Source: Varroa destructor (taxonomy: Eukaryota; Arthropoda; Arachnida; Mesostigmata; Varroidae). Taken from it: 64,000 nucleotides of DNA. Positions 38,825 to 52,800 of this stretch are shown in pieces; positions within the stretch are counted from its first letter, which is position 1; each line of letters begins with the position of its first letter. The position numbers and the translations under genes are program-made. The notes below the pieces were generated by a model, which worked only from the letters and a program-made list of their open reading frames with translations, was not told the DNA's origin and did no database searches. The stretch is from positions 40,341,891 through 40,405,890 of the forward strand of contig NW_019211456.1 in assembly GCF_002443255.2 (NCBI RefSeq), read 5' to 3'.

Positions 38825-38854
38825 AGATATATATATACACACACACACACACAC
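38825..38854. repeat. TA then CA microsatellite
   Basis: Compound dinucleotide repeat: TA units followed by about ten AC/CA units. Confidence 0.85.
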
Positions 38855-41429
38855 AAGGGTATAACAAACATGGCAATATATAGTTGCTGTGATAACTAGT
38901 CTGGAATTAATCTGCTACAAGGACTTCTATTAGAATATCTATTATAAGACTACCGGACTGCTTTAAACGTTGATACTGTTTTTATTTGGTCTTGTGCGAA
39001 GGTTAATCCGGGTTCTCTTTGGAGATGTTTCGTCCGTTGTTTTGCCCTGGATGCAAACGAAAAAAGGGCAGAGATCATACCTAAGCAAGCGAAGAATTTT
39101 TGATAGCCTGCTATAGAGCGCATTCGGCGTAGCCTGAGTAAGACTTCTTGGGTTTGTTGGGGGTTGAAAGAAGATGTAAGGCCACTGGGGATAGCTTCGC
39201 TGAGTTCCGAACTCATCAAATGTTACCTACCAGCCAATGAAACACGAGTACATTCGACGTTGGCATACAAGGCTCTCAAGTGCTGGACACCATTGAAACC
39301 TAAGTGTTTTCGATCTCATTGAGTGCTTATCAATGCTTGAACTACTGCGTACGCTTGCACCAGTACGTACACCTGCACCAGAGTTTGTATCCCATATGAA
39401 ACTAATGTGATGCTAATCATATAAACAACTATTTCAATTCAACAAACCTATATGAACGAATACTAAGTGGACGACACAGAGGATTACTTTAATATAGCTG
39501 AAACATGAAATTACCTATCGTTACAGAAGCTGTTAATGCCACGTCGCTTGCCCATTTACGGAACGAATAAAAGCTAGTTGATGATTCCTTTTTTTAGATA
39601 CTCTACGGAGATGCTCTATCTGTTGTTGCATAGAGGCAACAAGCGTTTTTAACGTGTAGCGTTTTTCAGGACAACGAGTTTTCATTGCGTAGCTACGTGC
39701 GCCTGTTTGACGTTGCCTCGACAATATGAGTTGTCCTCGCTCTGCGTACATTATAGGGCTCGTTTCTAGAGGGGATCGAAAAGAGGTTGGTTAAGACATT
39801 TTATGTTTACGAGGCGGAACGTATATGATACCTAGCGAACGAATCTTCCTTTGCAGACCCCCTAAAAACGGTTAGAGCTGTAATACAGAATGAACCTCCA
39901 TTGCTTTGCGAGTCTCGTTTGTCCACTTCACTTCCACGACGCTTGTGAATTCTCAACAAGTAGCTGCTCTGCATTGCCGCTGTGTGTTGATCTTTTCAGA
40001 GTCGTTGGTCTGTTTCTGTGGTGGCATGCGAGGGGAAGACGGGCAAGGGGGGGTGAGAGAGAAAGCATTCTAAAGCCGGCTGCAGTGACACTGCGTTGGA
40101 TATAACATCGGCAGAAAGCAAGCGAGGGTGACAAACCGAGAGAGACAGACTGGATAGAGAACGTTGACTCTCTAAGTAAATATAATTGGGAACCAACGTT
40201 CCTATAAGCCTTCTGCTCAAGGTAAGTGTGAGTTTGTATGTTTTCTCTTTGAAAAAAGAAAATGTTAGCTCGGTTAGGGAATTTGTTGCAATATATTATA
40301 GTTTCCTTTATTCTCTGACAATTCGCGATACTCATGATTACCGTCGACATAAGTTATGTAATTTGGGTTCGTCTACTAAAGCTTGCCGAGGATTTTTCTT
40401 CTGCTCTCGACTCGACTGCAACTTCATGAGGCCTTTGTACACTAGGTATATCTGCCCGAGCAAAACATAATTTTACATGCTTATGCCCGCGGCTGGTGCA
40501 CTCTGCTAATAGTGAAATTTGCGAGGGTTTCGCAGGCCTAAAAAACATACATGCTGTAAGTAATAGTTGTTTGTTCAAAATGTTGGCTGATCTGAAAGTA
40601 GAGATAAATTTTGAACGAACATCACGATATGTTGTATAACGGACTGTAGTTATACCATAGAGCATACCGTTAGTATTACCATAAGTATTATTTTTGTTTG
40701 ATATGAGCCGACTCGAAATTGAGTCCCAGTAAGATCAAATTGTGGTTGAATTCTCTCGATAGACTCGATGTGCTTCTTTTAGCCGGGTGCAGAAAAAAGT
40801 GGAAAGTGGCTCCCTTGATTTTGGTAGCAAAAGATGGTTTCTCGCCTGTGCATAGCCTGTGCAGATGCGCTGATGGATGACCTTTGTGTGGTACGTTTTC
40901 TCGATGATGTGTCTGTGTTGAGGGCTGAATTGGCAGGTTTCAATGACAGCCTTCGGATTATCTTGAAACGTCAGTCATCTGCGACAGTCTTTGTGATTTA
41001 CGTGTCGTGTTAATGCTGCTAGCGGGGAATCATGAACCAATGCTCCGGTTTAATTCTTCTTCGATATTAATTTGTCGCGGGCAGTTACTGCATACTTGGC
41101 CAAGTCCCTAACCGTTCATCTGTTTGAACGAGATCGCGGGCAAGGAGTCTTTGACAAAGCTTTCCCTTGGCTCCGCGTTTTCCACAGTGCGTAGAGTTAG
41201 AATTTGTAACTGTGTTATGAAACGTAGTCCAAAAGATCATACGTAGAAATTTCTTGTTTGGGAAAACCTATGCGTGGGCACTTTATTGAAATATAAATAA
41301 ATACGCGTTACACCTGAAATGTTTTATCATAATTAACTGATAACAGCTCAAAAGAGAAACAGCGCCGCAAATGCGAACCTTAAAGGTCAGCTCTGTGGAA
41401 TCATCTAACGAATAAAAAAACAAATATTT

Positions 41430-41468
41430 CGAGCTTTACATTCGCTAGTTGCGCGAATGTAAAGCTCG
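41430..41468. repeat. Perfect 16-bp inverted repeat (hairpin)
   Basis: CGAGCTTTACATTCGC, 7-base loop, then the exact reverse complement. No gene or recognised element surrounds it. Confidence 0.85.
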
Positions 41469-44194
41469 TTGTTTCAGTCGGCTAAGCCCCAGCAAGAAAC
41501 AATGTTGGTCTATCTACGGTTGGTTTCAAAGCCTTTTTCTGGGCTTAGTAGGTAAACACGTTCTCACTGAAGCACCGCGTGGGCCTATGGGATACTATCT
41601 TCAACATAAGGCTTGCCTAACTCGTAATAAAAGTGCCTCAAAAATTTTCAAAACAGTTGCGCAGTAGTCAAAAATGAGTGTCCTTTACCAGCTTATTCGT
41701 CCCTCAAAAATTCTTCATGTCAAGGATTAGCACAATTATTTTCTAAATGACAAATTCAAGAATTCCTGAAAATCTATTATATATACCTTCTGAACGATTT
41801 CCGTTGCTAATATCGTCGTTTTGTCGATAGACTGACAGAGTAAGCAAGTATCGTTGGTACATCTTAAAGGCTTATTAGTTTGCTATTTTTCTCTTAATTG
41901 CGTACTTGTTCTCATAAAAAGGTTTGCTATCTTCTGGATTATACACTTTTACTCAGTAACACGTTACCTCGAACATTAGCGCAAGGGTAGGCGTCGCAAT
42001 TTGTCGTACCAAATGGTGTAATTCCAGCCAGGCCCATTGTTATCTATGCCTTAACTGGCTCCAATATCTATATCTGTGAAACCTAAATCACTTGCGTGGA
42101 GCCAATAGGTTTGGTTATCGATCGGTTAAACAATCAAACCTCTTATTTCTTATTTGAGGGGGTCCTTAAGCTCAGCCCAATGACTATGGCCTATTAGGTT
42201 CGGAAGCTCACCTTAATCGTTATGACTAATCGAGCTTGGGACTATCGACATATGGGAATCAACAATATGATACCGAAAAAGACTGGGAAGCAAATCCCTG
42301 TTAAACCCCCTTTATGATCATGTACTATGGATTTAGCAGGAGATATTCCACTGAACGCCTCGGGCGTTTGCCCACCGAACGTGCTGGCAAAGTGAAGATG
42401 TTGCAGGCCCCGTTGTTACTGATTAATGTATTCTCAAGATACAAAAAACTATAATGACACATAATTATAGAGGCAACGCTTCTATTCAAATGAAAAGCCC
42501 TGCCTCTATAATTTTCGCCAAGGGCTGACTACTAACATCGACAGAGGTTAATTTGAATCTATTATTTAGATATATTAAATTGTCAAAGTTATCAGAATAT
42601 CCGTTTCAATTAGTAGCGGAGAGAAGCATCTTGATTTTGCCTAAAGATGAGTTTCTGCTCGTTATTTGGACGTAATAGATGCAGCTATTACCGCTCTTCT
42701 ACGCTGAACTTTGTTTGGAAGCATTCGATAAGGAAGCGATGATTTCGACAAACATGTAATCCAAAGAGGCGGTTCATAAATGAACAATGAGGTTTTTTGT
42801 TATAACAATAAAGTCCAGAAGTTCTTTCATTCTCCGCCTGACAATACTGCCATTGGTTTTTGTCCCCATGACGAAAGCTTGGCTCGTTAGCACTTCTAAT
42901 CGAATCATTTACTTCGGTCGAATATGTTTTTATTTCGTAGATATTTCTGCGGAAGGACCGGAAACGTTGTGCCCCTGTGTTCAGATATTCAATTACCTGT
43001 GAAGTGCCACTGAAGTATGTGATGAGTGAAGACTGAAAGACATCCATCACCTACAGTTAATTTCGATCCATTGTGCCTGTCGTTTCGGTGAAACTACCCG
43101 TAGAATAGTCCGTCTTCGAAAGCGCCACCAACTAAAACCGTTTCATATATTTTACAGGTAAAGTTAAGATGCTAAAACAGATCTGGTTCGCATTACCGAG
43201 ACTACAGAGACTTACCTAGTTCATATCTGTAAGTGGTAGATATTTGAAATAAGGGATGCGCACTAATAAACTCGAAAGTAGGAACACCCATTCAGTTATT
43301 TCAAGCAGCCAATCTCATTGTATGAATGAAGTTTTTACAAAAAACTAAAAGTTGCTCAACGGGCTATTACACATAGAGAAATTAATACTTTGACATAGAA
43401 AAAAAGACACTATTCCACGTGAGATGGTTTACTAAATTAATCTACCTTGATCTTATTGAAAACACAGCTGAATGACCAATAAACTGATAGAAAAGTAAAG
43501 TAAAAAGAAGATTTTTTCAAATGACAACTAAATGTGTGTCAATGTCAATGATCATAGTAATAATTGTATGAATCAAGTCTATCAATACATGTATTCTACG
43601 ATTTTCTCGGGCGATTGGTGACTGAACCCGACATAGGCGCATATATAACGTGGATTTGGCTACCGTAAGATTCCCTTCCGCTTTTTCTGAAGCAAGAGGT
43701 AGATCGTTTGTGTCAAATTCGAGCTAAATAAAAGCTGCGGGGAAACTGTTTCGCGGTGCAAGAAGCGTGGCACGGGACGCGAGTGAACAAATTAAATTTA
43801 TCACTGTATTTGGTTGGTACTCGATTTGAAGCTGCTATGAGTCGACTGCCTCGGTTGGTTGAGGTATCGTTCGTCTGTCCGCTGGCCTGCATGAAATCGC
43901 TACTGTTTTCCAACAGCCTTCCTATAAATCTGCGTTCATGTTACGGAGGGCCTCTTTATGCTGAAGATGAACTTATATATATATATACATATAACTTAAA
44001 AACAATATTACTGAAGTAAATATTGCCAAATAACAATGTAAAATAGAAATAAAATGATTTTAATCAATGGCTTTATGCCAGCTTTCCGGTAATAGCTTAA
44101 CTTTATCACTGCAGAACCATTCTGATCTCCGGATGAGAAATTGTGACAAGTAGTTTTTGTATCTCTACATTGAAGCTAAATTAACATTATTAAG

Positions 44195-44500
44195 GAAATT
44201 TTACAGAGACCGGAGCAAATGCGGAGTTATACGGCGGACGCATTGGAATTTCCATTCAGGTTGTCTCAATTTTACCGGGTAGCTGAAGATGAATGTGCTC
44301 CCGCATTGTCACCTTTCCCTTTAATAGTTCCGATCCAATGTGTCCTGTGACTTGTTGCAATCGTCTTAGTTCGGATCAATAGTTTGGCTAGGCGATAGTA
44401 ATTCATGCACGGTTCCTTTGTTTTTCTCCCATCAAACGTATAGTGGGACCTTTGATATTAGTTCGGGTCTTACCACAGATTGTGGATCGTATTTTTTTTT
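44195..44500 (-). pseudogene. Degenerate mariner transposase relic 3 (C-terminal part)
   Basis: On the minus strand DPQSVVRPELISKVPLYV is followed by a stop where IWWD is expected, then KGTVHELLSPSQTID (GVVHYELLPPGQTID position) and, after a diverged stretch, EIPMRPPYNSAFAPVSV aligning with EVLPHPPYSPDLAPSDY. The catalytic aspartates of the last motif are lost. More decayed than relic 2 but clearly of the same superfamily. The N-terminal half, if present at 44500-44900, is not recognisable. Confidence 0.72.
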
Positions 44501-44709
44501 GTTTACTAGCGCATTACCGTAATCAACGTTTTTTTAAAAAAAAACATTTAGTTTCCTTGCGCTTCTGCGAAGTTGTGCTTTGCGGATTTCTCTATTTTCT
44601 TATTCTAATTAGTTTACCAATAACGAGGACCATCAAAAAACAGAATTACCTTTGGCTACTTTTTCCGACAAAACATTTACAACAGCCAAATGACTGGGTT
44701 TTCAAGTGA

Positions 44710-47700
44710 TAGCAATTTAAGAGATTTTATATATTGCCCGAGATATGTGATTATAAAGCCATTTAGTTGGAAATATAGTCAGTGCTTCTTCGGCATCCCA
44801 ATATATATCGTTGTCAAGATGTGAAACTTGCCTTCGTAGATAGATTGCTTATACTGCTTCTACTGCAAGTGTCTACCATACCAAAACAGTAGAAAATATG
44901 CGCCCAAATCACTGGAAACAACATTCGTTCGTTATGCCTTTAGTTTCACAGTGGCATTTCAAGATAGGCTACAAGTAAGCAGGAATGAGTGAGGTAACAT
45001 TCAAACTATATGCGTCCTTGTAGGTTCAATGTTATTTTGACGCGGTCCGATGTCGCATACAAAGCATGAAGTAAAAATTTCTCTCTATTGTGGGTTTATT
45101 TGGATGTCTTTACCCGGTACCCAACTAGTGGAAGAGATAATAAGAAGCACTACTTAATGTATAACATCTTATTAACTGTTTTCAACGAGGAAGAAATCTA
45201 TGTATACAATATAAAATACTAACGCTTAGGTATGATCGACATTGCTGTGTTTACTGTTCTATAAGAAGATGTCCAACGAGAGGAAATGAAATATAATACT
45301 GAAAGTAATCGGCATCTCGTCACAAACTTTTTCGGGTTGATGATTTAGTTCCTATCATTTTTTCACGATGTAAAAAACTGGGCCTTGGAGCCTGAAGCTC
45401 CGATTGTTTCGAATGTAATTTAGGGTAGACAAAAGTGTATTTCTAATTATGCTTAAATGTTTCGGCTTTCATAATACAGATGTGTCTGGATGGCTATTCA
45501 CAGAGTCGGGCTGTAATAGACTCGAATTCTCAAACGAAATTTAATGTAAAGGCTCACATGGGTGCGCCTCTGAATACGAAGCTACGGGAGCTGCTTAAAT
45601 TCCACAGTTTTTATGCTACGGAGTAGTATCAATGCATTTTTAATAGATTCTTCCTTAATTGTGGTAATATTACAACGTGCCTTTAATAATCAGCTAGGCA
45701 ACAATAATATGCCTAATCCAAACAACTGCGATAGATCGATTCTGACTAAGGTGCATTCTTGCAGATTATATTACACACCTAGCTAGTTGTTAAATATTAA
45801 GAGCGAATATTTTTTTTATATAATAATTCTATATTGACTCTTTTAGACCCCTTATAACATCCGGGAGAAAAATGGGTCACAATACAAAAATTGCGGCCTT
45901 TTTTTTTGTCTTATGTGTGCCTATTCCGCTTACTATAATAACGTGAATTGGGTAGGGAATACACTAGAAACAGCTATACGTCGTACTTTTTTTTGACTTG
46001 ACAGACTTATTAGGATTCAGTTTTGATTATATATGTCGGAAGAACCGTAATATTGCCGGCCCTTAATAATATAAATACAAGTCACATTCGCATTTATTTG
46101 TCGTATCATTATCGACGTTAATTTTAGGGAAAAGTCGCGAAGATGCAAGCTCACATTACTATCCCAACAAGCTGATTATGGAAGGGACTGTACTGACCCT
46201 ATTAAATTGTATGTTATATTTAATTTGAATTTAATTAATAATAATAACATAAAGGATTTGATATAAAACGATAGCATCGTATCATCCTGAACCTTTGACA
46301 TTATCTCGTTCATGCCGCCGCTGATATTGGCCCTCATCTCTTCTTCCGAGATTAGTAATGCCTTTAGAGATCACATTGATAATCTTTAGTCAAATTTGTC
46401 GTATAGTATAATTAACTTAATAAAAGTTTGTTTTCCACCAAACAGTTTATCACTGCTAGGTCTTGACTGCAGTCATTGCGCGAGTGGTTAGACATGCACT
46501 GTAGAGTCGTCACCCGGATAATCGATTCCTATGTTTTGCAGCCTACTTCAAGTTACCACCTTTATCAGCTTGTTGAAGTTTGTAACGAGGAAAAACCGAC
46601 GATGATAAAATAAGTAACGACAGCAGCTGTATCCTATTAGAGTAGATGAAACGAAAACTGAGCTCCAATCATTAGCGATTCTTACTAAATAATGCGGTAC
46701 ATAAAAATAGTACGATATATCAGGGGAGAAATAGTTGTCTTACAACGGTTTTGCACTTTACATAGTAAATACATGGCGAGTCGTCAATATGCTTCACTAT
46801 AATTATAAAGATAATAGATTTGGCGTTTTATGTTACAGGGAGCCTCTGCTAACCGGAGATTATAGTAAGTTCCTGTATACGTTACTAAAATTACTTATAA
46901 TAGAGAAAGAATGCTGATAAGGCGTTAACCTGCGTTGTGGTGCCTTTCGCCGTGTTCGACTAGGTAACCTGTGATAGAAGCCCTTCAAAGTGATAGGTCG
47001 ATACAAAGCCTGAAGGACAAATATAACTCATAATTGTTAGTTAATTGCAACTGAAGTTGAGCCGAGAATGGCGAGTCAAAATAATGATCTTGCATTAACT
47101 GTTTGCTATCCCGAAACCCACGTCGACTTCCCTCACTTAGCCGTTAATTGAATGGTGATTGTCTATGCTGAGACATCTCGAAAATATGCATATCAGACTG
47201 TAGTGTTGTAATTCTACGTACACTTGACCTTCAACTTCTATTTTACTAGCTTCAGATCAGATCTAGGATTCTAGACTGCAGAGCAGCATTGATATTGAGT
47301 TAGTGATTTTTTTTTAGCATAGTTTCCTAAGTCCTTGTTTGTTCCACTTCATAATAAAAAAAAAAAAAAACGGTACGTTTTTACGTAGTCCCTCTGCTGG
47401 TGAAATAGACATAATATGTTTAGTGTTTGCAGTAAAAAAAACATAATCATATTCGCCTGTCTCAAGGCGAACGCGACAGGCTGCTATAGGACGGGCACGA
47501 TGGCAATAGCAATCCACCGTATTATTATGTGGCACAGTTGTAGATAGAGGGTCGCTCTAGGATAATAGAATTGTTGACAACCGATCCGACGGTCATTCAA
47601 GGTTCGATTCAGGCGTCTCTGTGACGATGCAATAGAAGCGTGCTTGCATATTAACCGCTTTAAGACCAGGCGGGAACGCATGTATCTTCATCGTGGGGAT

Positions 47701-48990
47701 TTTTTCTCAAACGGATCTAATTTTCTGAAGTAATGCTTAATACTAGCGCCGCACGTGAAGCTCAAAACATTTAATTAAAAAGATCAAGAATAGAATAGGC
47801 GGAGCGGTCACTAGCTTTCGAAACATTGCAGTCGGGAACAAAATATTACCTTCGCATAGAGGTACTTATGCAATCAACGAAACAGTAATATTCATATGGT
47901 ATATAGACATGCCTTCTATAAACTGCGAACAATGGAACACGCTCAGACCTGTGTTTCCTATGAAGCTTAATAAAACCGCATAAGGCCGCGGACCCTATAG
48001 GTCAAGGTTTATCGGTTTAGTTATCATCAAGGTAGTTTAAAGAAATTACTAAAGCGCTGGGATAATGGCGTGGGGACAAAGGGGGCAGGAGGAGGGGGAC
48101 TAGTGTCTTCAACTGTAATTCTGTGAAGTCATTAGCCTATTTCTAACTAAACGAACATGTTTATGCCTCGAACTTATAGTAGATCTTTGAATAATTTCTA
48201 TTTTTTTACGATTTAGTATTTTATAAGCGAAGAGTAAAATAAGTCAAAATATGTTGGTGAACATGTGTAATAATGTATGGGCGATTCATCGATCCCTTGT
48301 ACTTTTTTACGCTGTTATACATCATACGCACTTTTACATAATATTGACTTGCGCGCTCAATGGCTGCATAATGGTTTTAACTATGGACTAAAGGCCGCAA
48401 TGTGTCTGTGAGGTTGCGCGCATGATGTCAGTCACAACTCTGAAAATCCTACTTACTAACCTATTTTTTTTTTTCAATTCAAGCATCAATTTTTTTTAGT
48501 TTCGTCAATGTGGGGGGCCCACACGTTGTGTATTTAACTCTGTATGTATAACACTTTGTCGCTCCGTTTTAAAGAATAAAATCTATGTTTAAGATATTTC
48601 TATTTGAGTTAGAATATTCATGTTCTAAAGTTGAAAAATAGGTCTAGTATAACTGAAATGTAAAAGAAGAACCTCGGACGCGTCTCAAGCTATCCTACTA
48701 AAGCGTGCAGGTATATCAAGATGAAGGCCAATCAAGGCCCAAAGATTTTTCAGTATTTCAATTGACGATAATGCAAATCAAACTACAAGCCTACTCATAC
48801 ATTGCCTTAATATGAAGAATAACTGATTTTAGTGTTTTCTCATCGAAATTCATACATGGAACCGCTCTGGGTTAGGTTCATTATACAGGAAGTGTACCAT
48901 CGTCTAGTGCATCATCCCAGTGGTCTTCTATACCAAGTTGAGAATAAAACTATATAGAGAATAATGGGGAGATCAACGAGGCAGTAATCG
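44710..48990. other. Gene-poor region
   Basis: Apart from a tRNA-like relic at 46477, nothing recognised. An A run at 47355-47370 and short motif-free open frames only. Confidence 0.35.
46477..46532 (+). repeat. tRNA-like (SINE-head-like) relic
   Basis: GCGCGAGTGGTTAGACATGC (A-box-like) is followed after about 20 bases by ATAATCGATTCCT (B-box-like), the arrangement of a tRNA gene. The acceptor stem does not pair, so it is read as a pseudogene or SINE head. Confidence 0.33.
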
Positions 48991-49039
48991 GGACCTGACA
49001 GGATAATTGCGTTGCCGCAATCGAAGAGGTTTTTCACGA

Positions 49040-49870
49040 AGGCTGAGCTTGCAGTTTAAAGCTCTGTCGATCAAAACTGGCGTTTTACGTCTAATGCGTT
49101 CCGAAATACGAAAATCGAGCAAAAAATGGGCTTCCTGTAAGTTGACTCCAGATTAATTAGAAATGCGTGCAGTATATTTCCCGTGTAATTTGCGGAACTT
49201 TAATTCAGAGATAAACCGTTTACAGCCTACGATCGACGAGGCACGATTCGACATCTACCACCATATGAGAGAATAGCGTCTTTCTAGAAGGAAATGAGTT
49301 TGATGCCAGCATCGAGTAGGTTCGGGCGTAAGATGATGGCGGTACTTGCAACGGACATTAGCGGCATCTGTTACTATGAGATACTTGCCGAAAATGAAAT
49401 AATGAGTGCTCCTCGCTATCTGAAGTTCTCTTAGAGACTCGTGGACCGGGTGGCACGGAAAGCAAAAGCGCGTAGTCTGACTGCCCGATAATAACGCCAG
49501 CCTACTTCGCCATGTCCTAATTACTTTCAGGATTGAGCAGAAAAATATCCGACATTGGCTTCAACTCGCTTATTCTACCAATATAAGTCCGTGTGATTGC
49601 AAGGCTTTGCATGTATTAAATAGGGCAATAGACGGCCGAGCTTATCCCGCCATCGATCAACTTCGGATATTAATAAATTGAAAGGTTACTTATGGGAACG
49701 CGAATGGTAGGTATATGATTATCCAGAAGCTGACAAAGCACTGAGATACACGTGTAAAAATTAAGAAGAGTATCTCTAATTTATATTTAAAAATCCTTAC
49801 TCTAGCCCAACTAGTTCTTAAGTTATTTAATTTCGAAGTTCACCGGCTCTGCTTGTCGCCTCGCCTTGCA
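49040..49870 (+). mobile_element. Relic of a second Tc1/mariner lineage (HDN/PCD type)
   Basis: On the plus strand 49320-49440 reads RFGRKMMAVLATDISGICYY followed by EILAENEIMSAPRYLKF, a block of Tc1/mariner-superfamily transposases. After a frameshift, 49480-49680 reads LPDNNASLLRHVLITF, then RHWLQLAYSTNISPCDCKAL and NRAIDGRAY, matching HDNA(x)PH..., YSPDLSPCDFHLFPKL and L.G.RF. The PCD final catalytic motif separates it from relics 1-3, which have PSD. It is broken by at least three stops and a frameshift. The flanks (49040-49215 and 49680-49870) resemble sequence at 54.5-54.8 kb, which helps set its extent. Confidence 0.68.
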
Positions 49871-49879
49871 TAACTAAGT

Positions 49880-52800
49880 TAGACTACAAACAGTATTATT
49901 TCATACATATCAGATTTTATTATCATAGCTTCATTAATAGATTCGACATTTCTTAGGTCGGTACTCTTGAGTGAAATATATGTCGCGTTATTTATCGCTT
50001 TAAGGAAACCATTTAACTGGTTAGCTCACGTAGGTCGTATTCGTTCTGTTGTAATGTAAGTTGGAACCTGTTTCAGAAAACGTGCTTATTGTAGACCTCA
50101 ATCTCGACAATTTCATTGATTTCTACAGTATAGTGTGTCGAGCTCACCTTTCGAAAATATGTTTTCCCTACCAAAAAAAGATGCACTGGAATCAATAAGG
50201 GATATTGTTGGGTAGGAAGTGAGTAAGGTTAGACGCGTTCCCGATTCATGCGTGAAGGCTTACCCAGCGGGGGGAGGACTCGAAATGATGCGACCAATTT
50301 GATGAAATAATTCATGAAACACCACTTACTGGACGGCTGAATAGACCGGCCACGGGCCTGATACTGGCGACATCTAACCATATATGACTGCAGTGTTCCA
50401 AGTCAATGAAACTCAATCGCTCACTAGAGCGGCAGGGCGTTTGGTGGCCATAAGTTGAAAACAACGCTGGTAATAGAACAAAGCCTGTCTCGTATCAGTA
50501 TTGAGCAAGGGGAACGGTCGCGAAGTTGACGAGCGATAAAGAGCAGAAACAAGGCAAGGGTTGAATGTTAAGCGAGATGTTTCATCGGGCTGGAATACGC
50601 ATCAATAAGAGGACAGAGAGACTTGTAGCCAGATTTTCGCAATTGTCAGGTAATCGTGACTCCTAGACGGTATGGTGGGCGAGGTACACCGAAAAACTTT
50701 GCTGCAGAAACATCACACACACATCACCAAATATGTCCAGCTCGTTCATATGCAATCCCGGGAGGGCGCGCTCCAACCCCGCAAAACCTAAAGGTTCTTG
50801 GTTTTCTACGCTTTGTTTAGGACGGAAGCTGGATATTAGTTCTTTTTTAGTCGCTATGAGAGGTCCAGTCGTTGGTCCCATAGAGAGTTTTGACGTCGCA
50901 TTTATTACACAGACAGGATAAGCCAAGATTATATTCCTAAATCTTTATCAACTACATGCTTCTTGTTCATGTTGTCTGCATAATTTGCCATTGAGATTTA
51001 CTAAGGTTTTCAGTACATTCGGCCCACCGTTGGGTTATATATTATAGAAATTTATGAAGCTCTGTAAATTTCTAATCACGATTAGAGGTTTTATACACCT
51101 CTATTGTGGTGCTATTTGATACTAATTACAGATTTGTAATCACGTATTTCTAATTAGTGTAGTCGGCTCAGTATTTCCTCCTTTATTGCGGGTATTTTTC
51201 TAGAAAGGACTTATATTTAAAGACCGTAGACAGATAGGCCATCCCGATGGACATCAAATAATGATAATTTTTGGGTACATTCATTTGATTACGTCATAAT
51301 ATATATCAGCTTGTCAGTGTAAGAAGGATATAACAGTCGGACTGTCATACTGCATAACATTTGTTAGCTCCCAGAGTCTACTGACGCTGGCGACGGACGC
51401 TTTCTAATAAGGAGCGCAATCATTTACCTCAAGGCATGCTGTTCATTCATCATTCAGTTCTAATCCAAGGTGGACGCGCTATTCGATCTGTAACAATGGC
51501 TCCCATCCTGGCTTGCTTGCTAACTCCAACTTCGCTTTGCTATGTAAACATAAATGTCTTGGTTGCAAGACCGCTGCGCCCCTGAGTAACAACCACGTTT
51601 CGGTGGCCTCAGGACATCATCCTGCGTTCCTTCTATCCGCTGACGACCGCCTCCAAGCATACTGGCCACCCGTTCCTGGTTTTGCCAAGAGTTGCAGCTA
51701 TGCTTGTAGAGACGTCAGTGATTGGAACTAAGCAAGACGTGACCAGACTTTGCTAGATACTGCGTGTGTGTGCAGAAAGCTTAAGATGTGGCTCTGCTAT
51801 TGCATGATACAGTCGTCATGAAGTATCGAACCAAACCTCAACTCGACGTTCGAAACTTCTAGTATCGCGGCCGCTGCGCCGCCACCCATGCTGGCAAGCT
51901 CATGGCTGCTGTAATATGCAGAAAAATCGAATTCCTCAGCCAACTATAATGCCATAGGCTAAAGAAACGTTGACTCTAATCTAACGACCCTTTGGTAGAC
52001 GTAACTTTTGAATGAAAGGAGAAAATAATAAAAGTTAAGGCATTTTTGTAAATAGCTTAGTAACAGGACAGTACTCTGAACCTCTACAGTTATAATAGAC
52101 ATGTAGAAAAAATAAAATACAAAAACAAAAAAAAACGTCATTCTTATCATTAGATAACCAAAAGGAAATTTGTATCGTCCAATGAAAAGGATCAGATTCT
52201 CTGCTAGAATTCTAATCCGGAAGCACGACTACGACTTAGAATCGAAAAGGCCTTTTTTTTACTCGCGTTTTTACATTGTAATAACTAACATTTCATCGGC
52301 ACGTATTGTATGCATCTAATCTATTTTTTCCGTAATGATCGTAATGACCGTAGCGATTTAACATCTCAACATGGACAACAGCTGCGCCCGTGAAAGTGAC
52401 TACAGGAACTGTTGCAACAGCGCACAATTGGAAGAGAAGCTACCGGGAAGAGTTCGAAAGCCTCGTTACCTCTGACTAAATTGATTTCTGTGGCCTTAGA
52501 TATGGCTTGAAGTAACCATTTTAAGTGCATATTCAGAGAATTTTCTGTTGATAATGTGGTACAGTCTAGGTCATGGCTAACTGGTTAGGAAAAGCGAAAT
52601 AATCCACTCCACAAAGCAATTTCAGTTAGGGGTGACCGGTTCCCAACGCTTGAAGTACTGCAATAAAGACATGCCTCAATATATCAAGACTAATATAAAT
52701 CGAAGACAAAGACGACCTATATCCTTGTGCGTTAACGATGAGAAATTAGAATATAAATGAAGGATGAACATCACAAGCGGACTGGGAAGAAGTGGATAAA

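Larger units (their letters stand above)
37300..44190. other. Gene-poor region between mariner relics 2 and 3
   Basis: No gene recognised. Holds a TA/CA microsatellite (38825-38854), a perfect hairpin (41430-41468) and a short less AT-rich patch near 40030-40140. The 120-140-codon minus-strand open frames at 39928-40350 and 42688-43050 have no recognisable motif and are not called. Confidence 0.35.

Noticed and set aside
42688..43050. 120-codon minus-strand frame
   Set aside because: No motif, no conserved neighbour, surrounded by gene-free DNA; length alone is not enough.
47575..47640. GGTTCGATTC box suggesting a tRNA gene
   Set aside because: No A box at the right distance and the flanking bases cannot form a T-arm stem.
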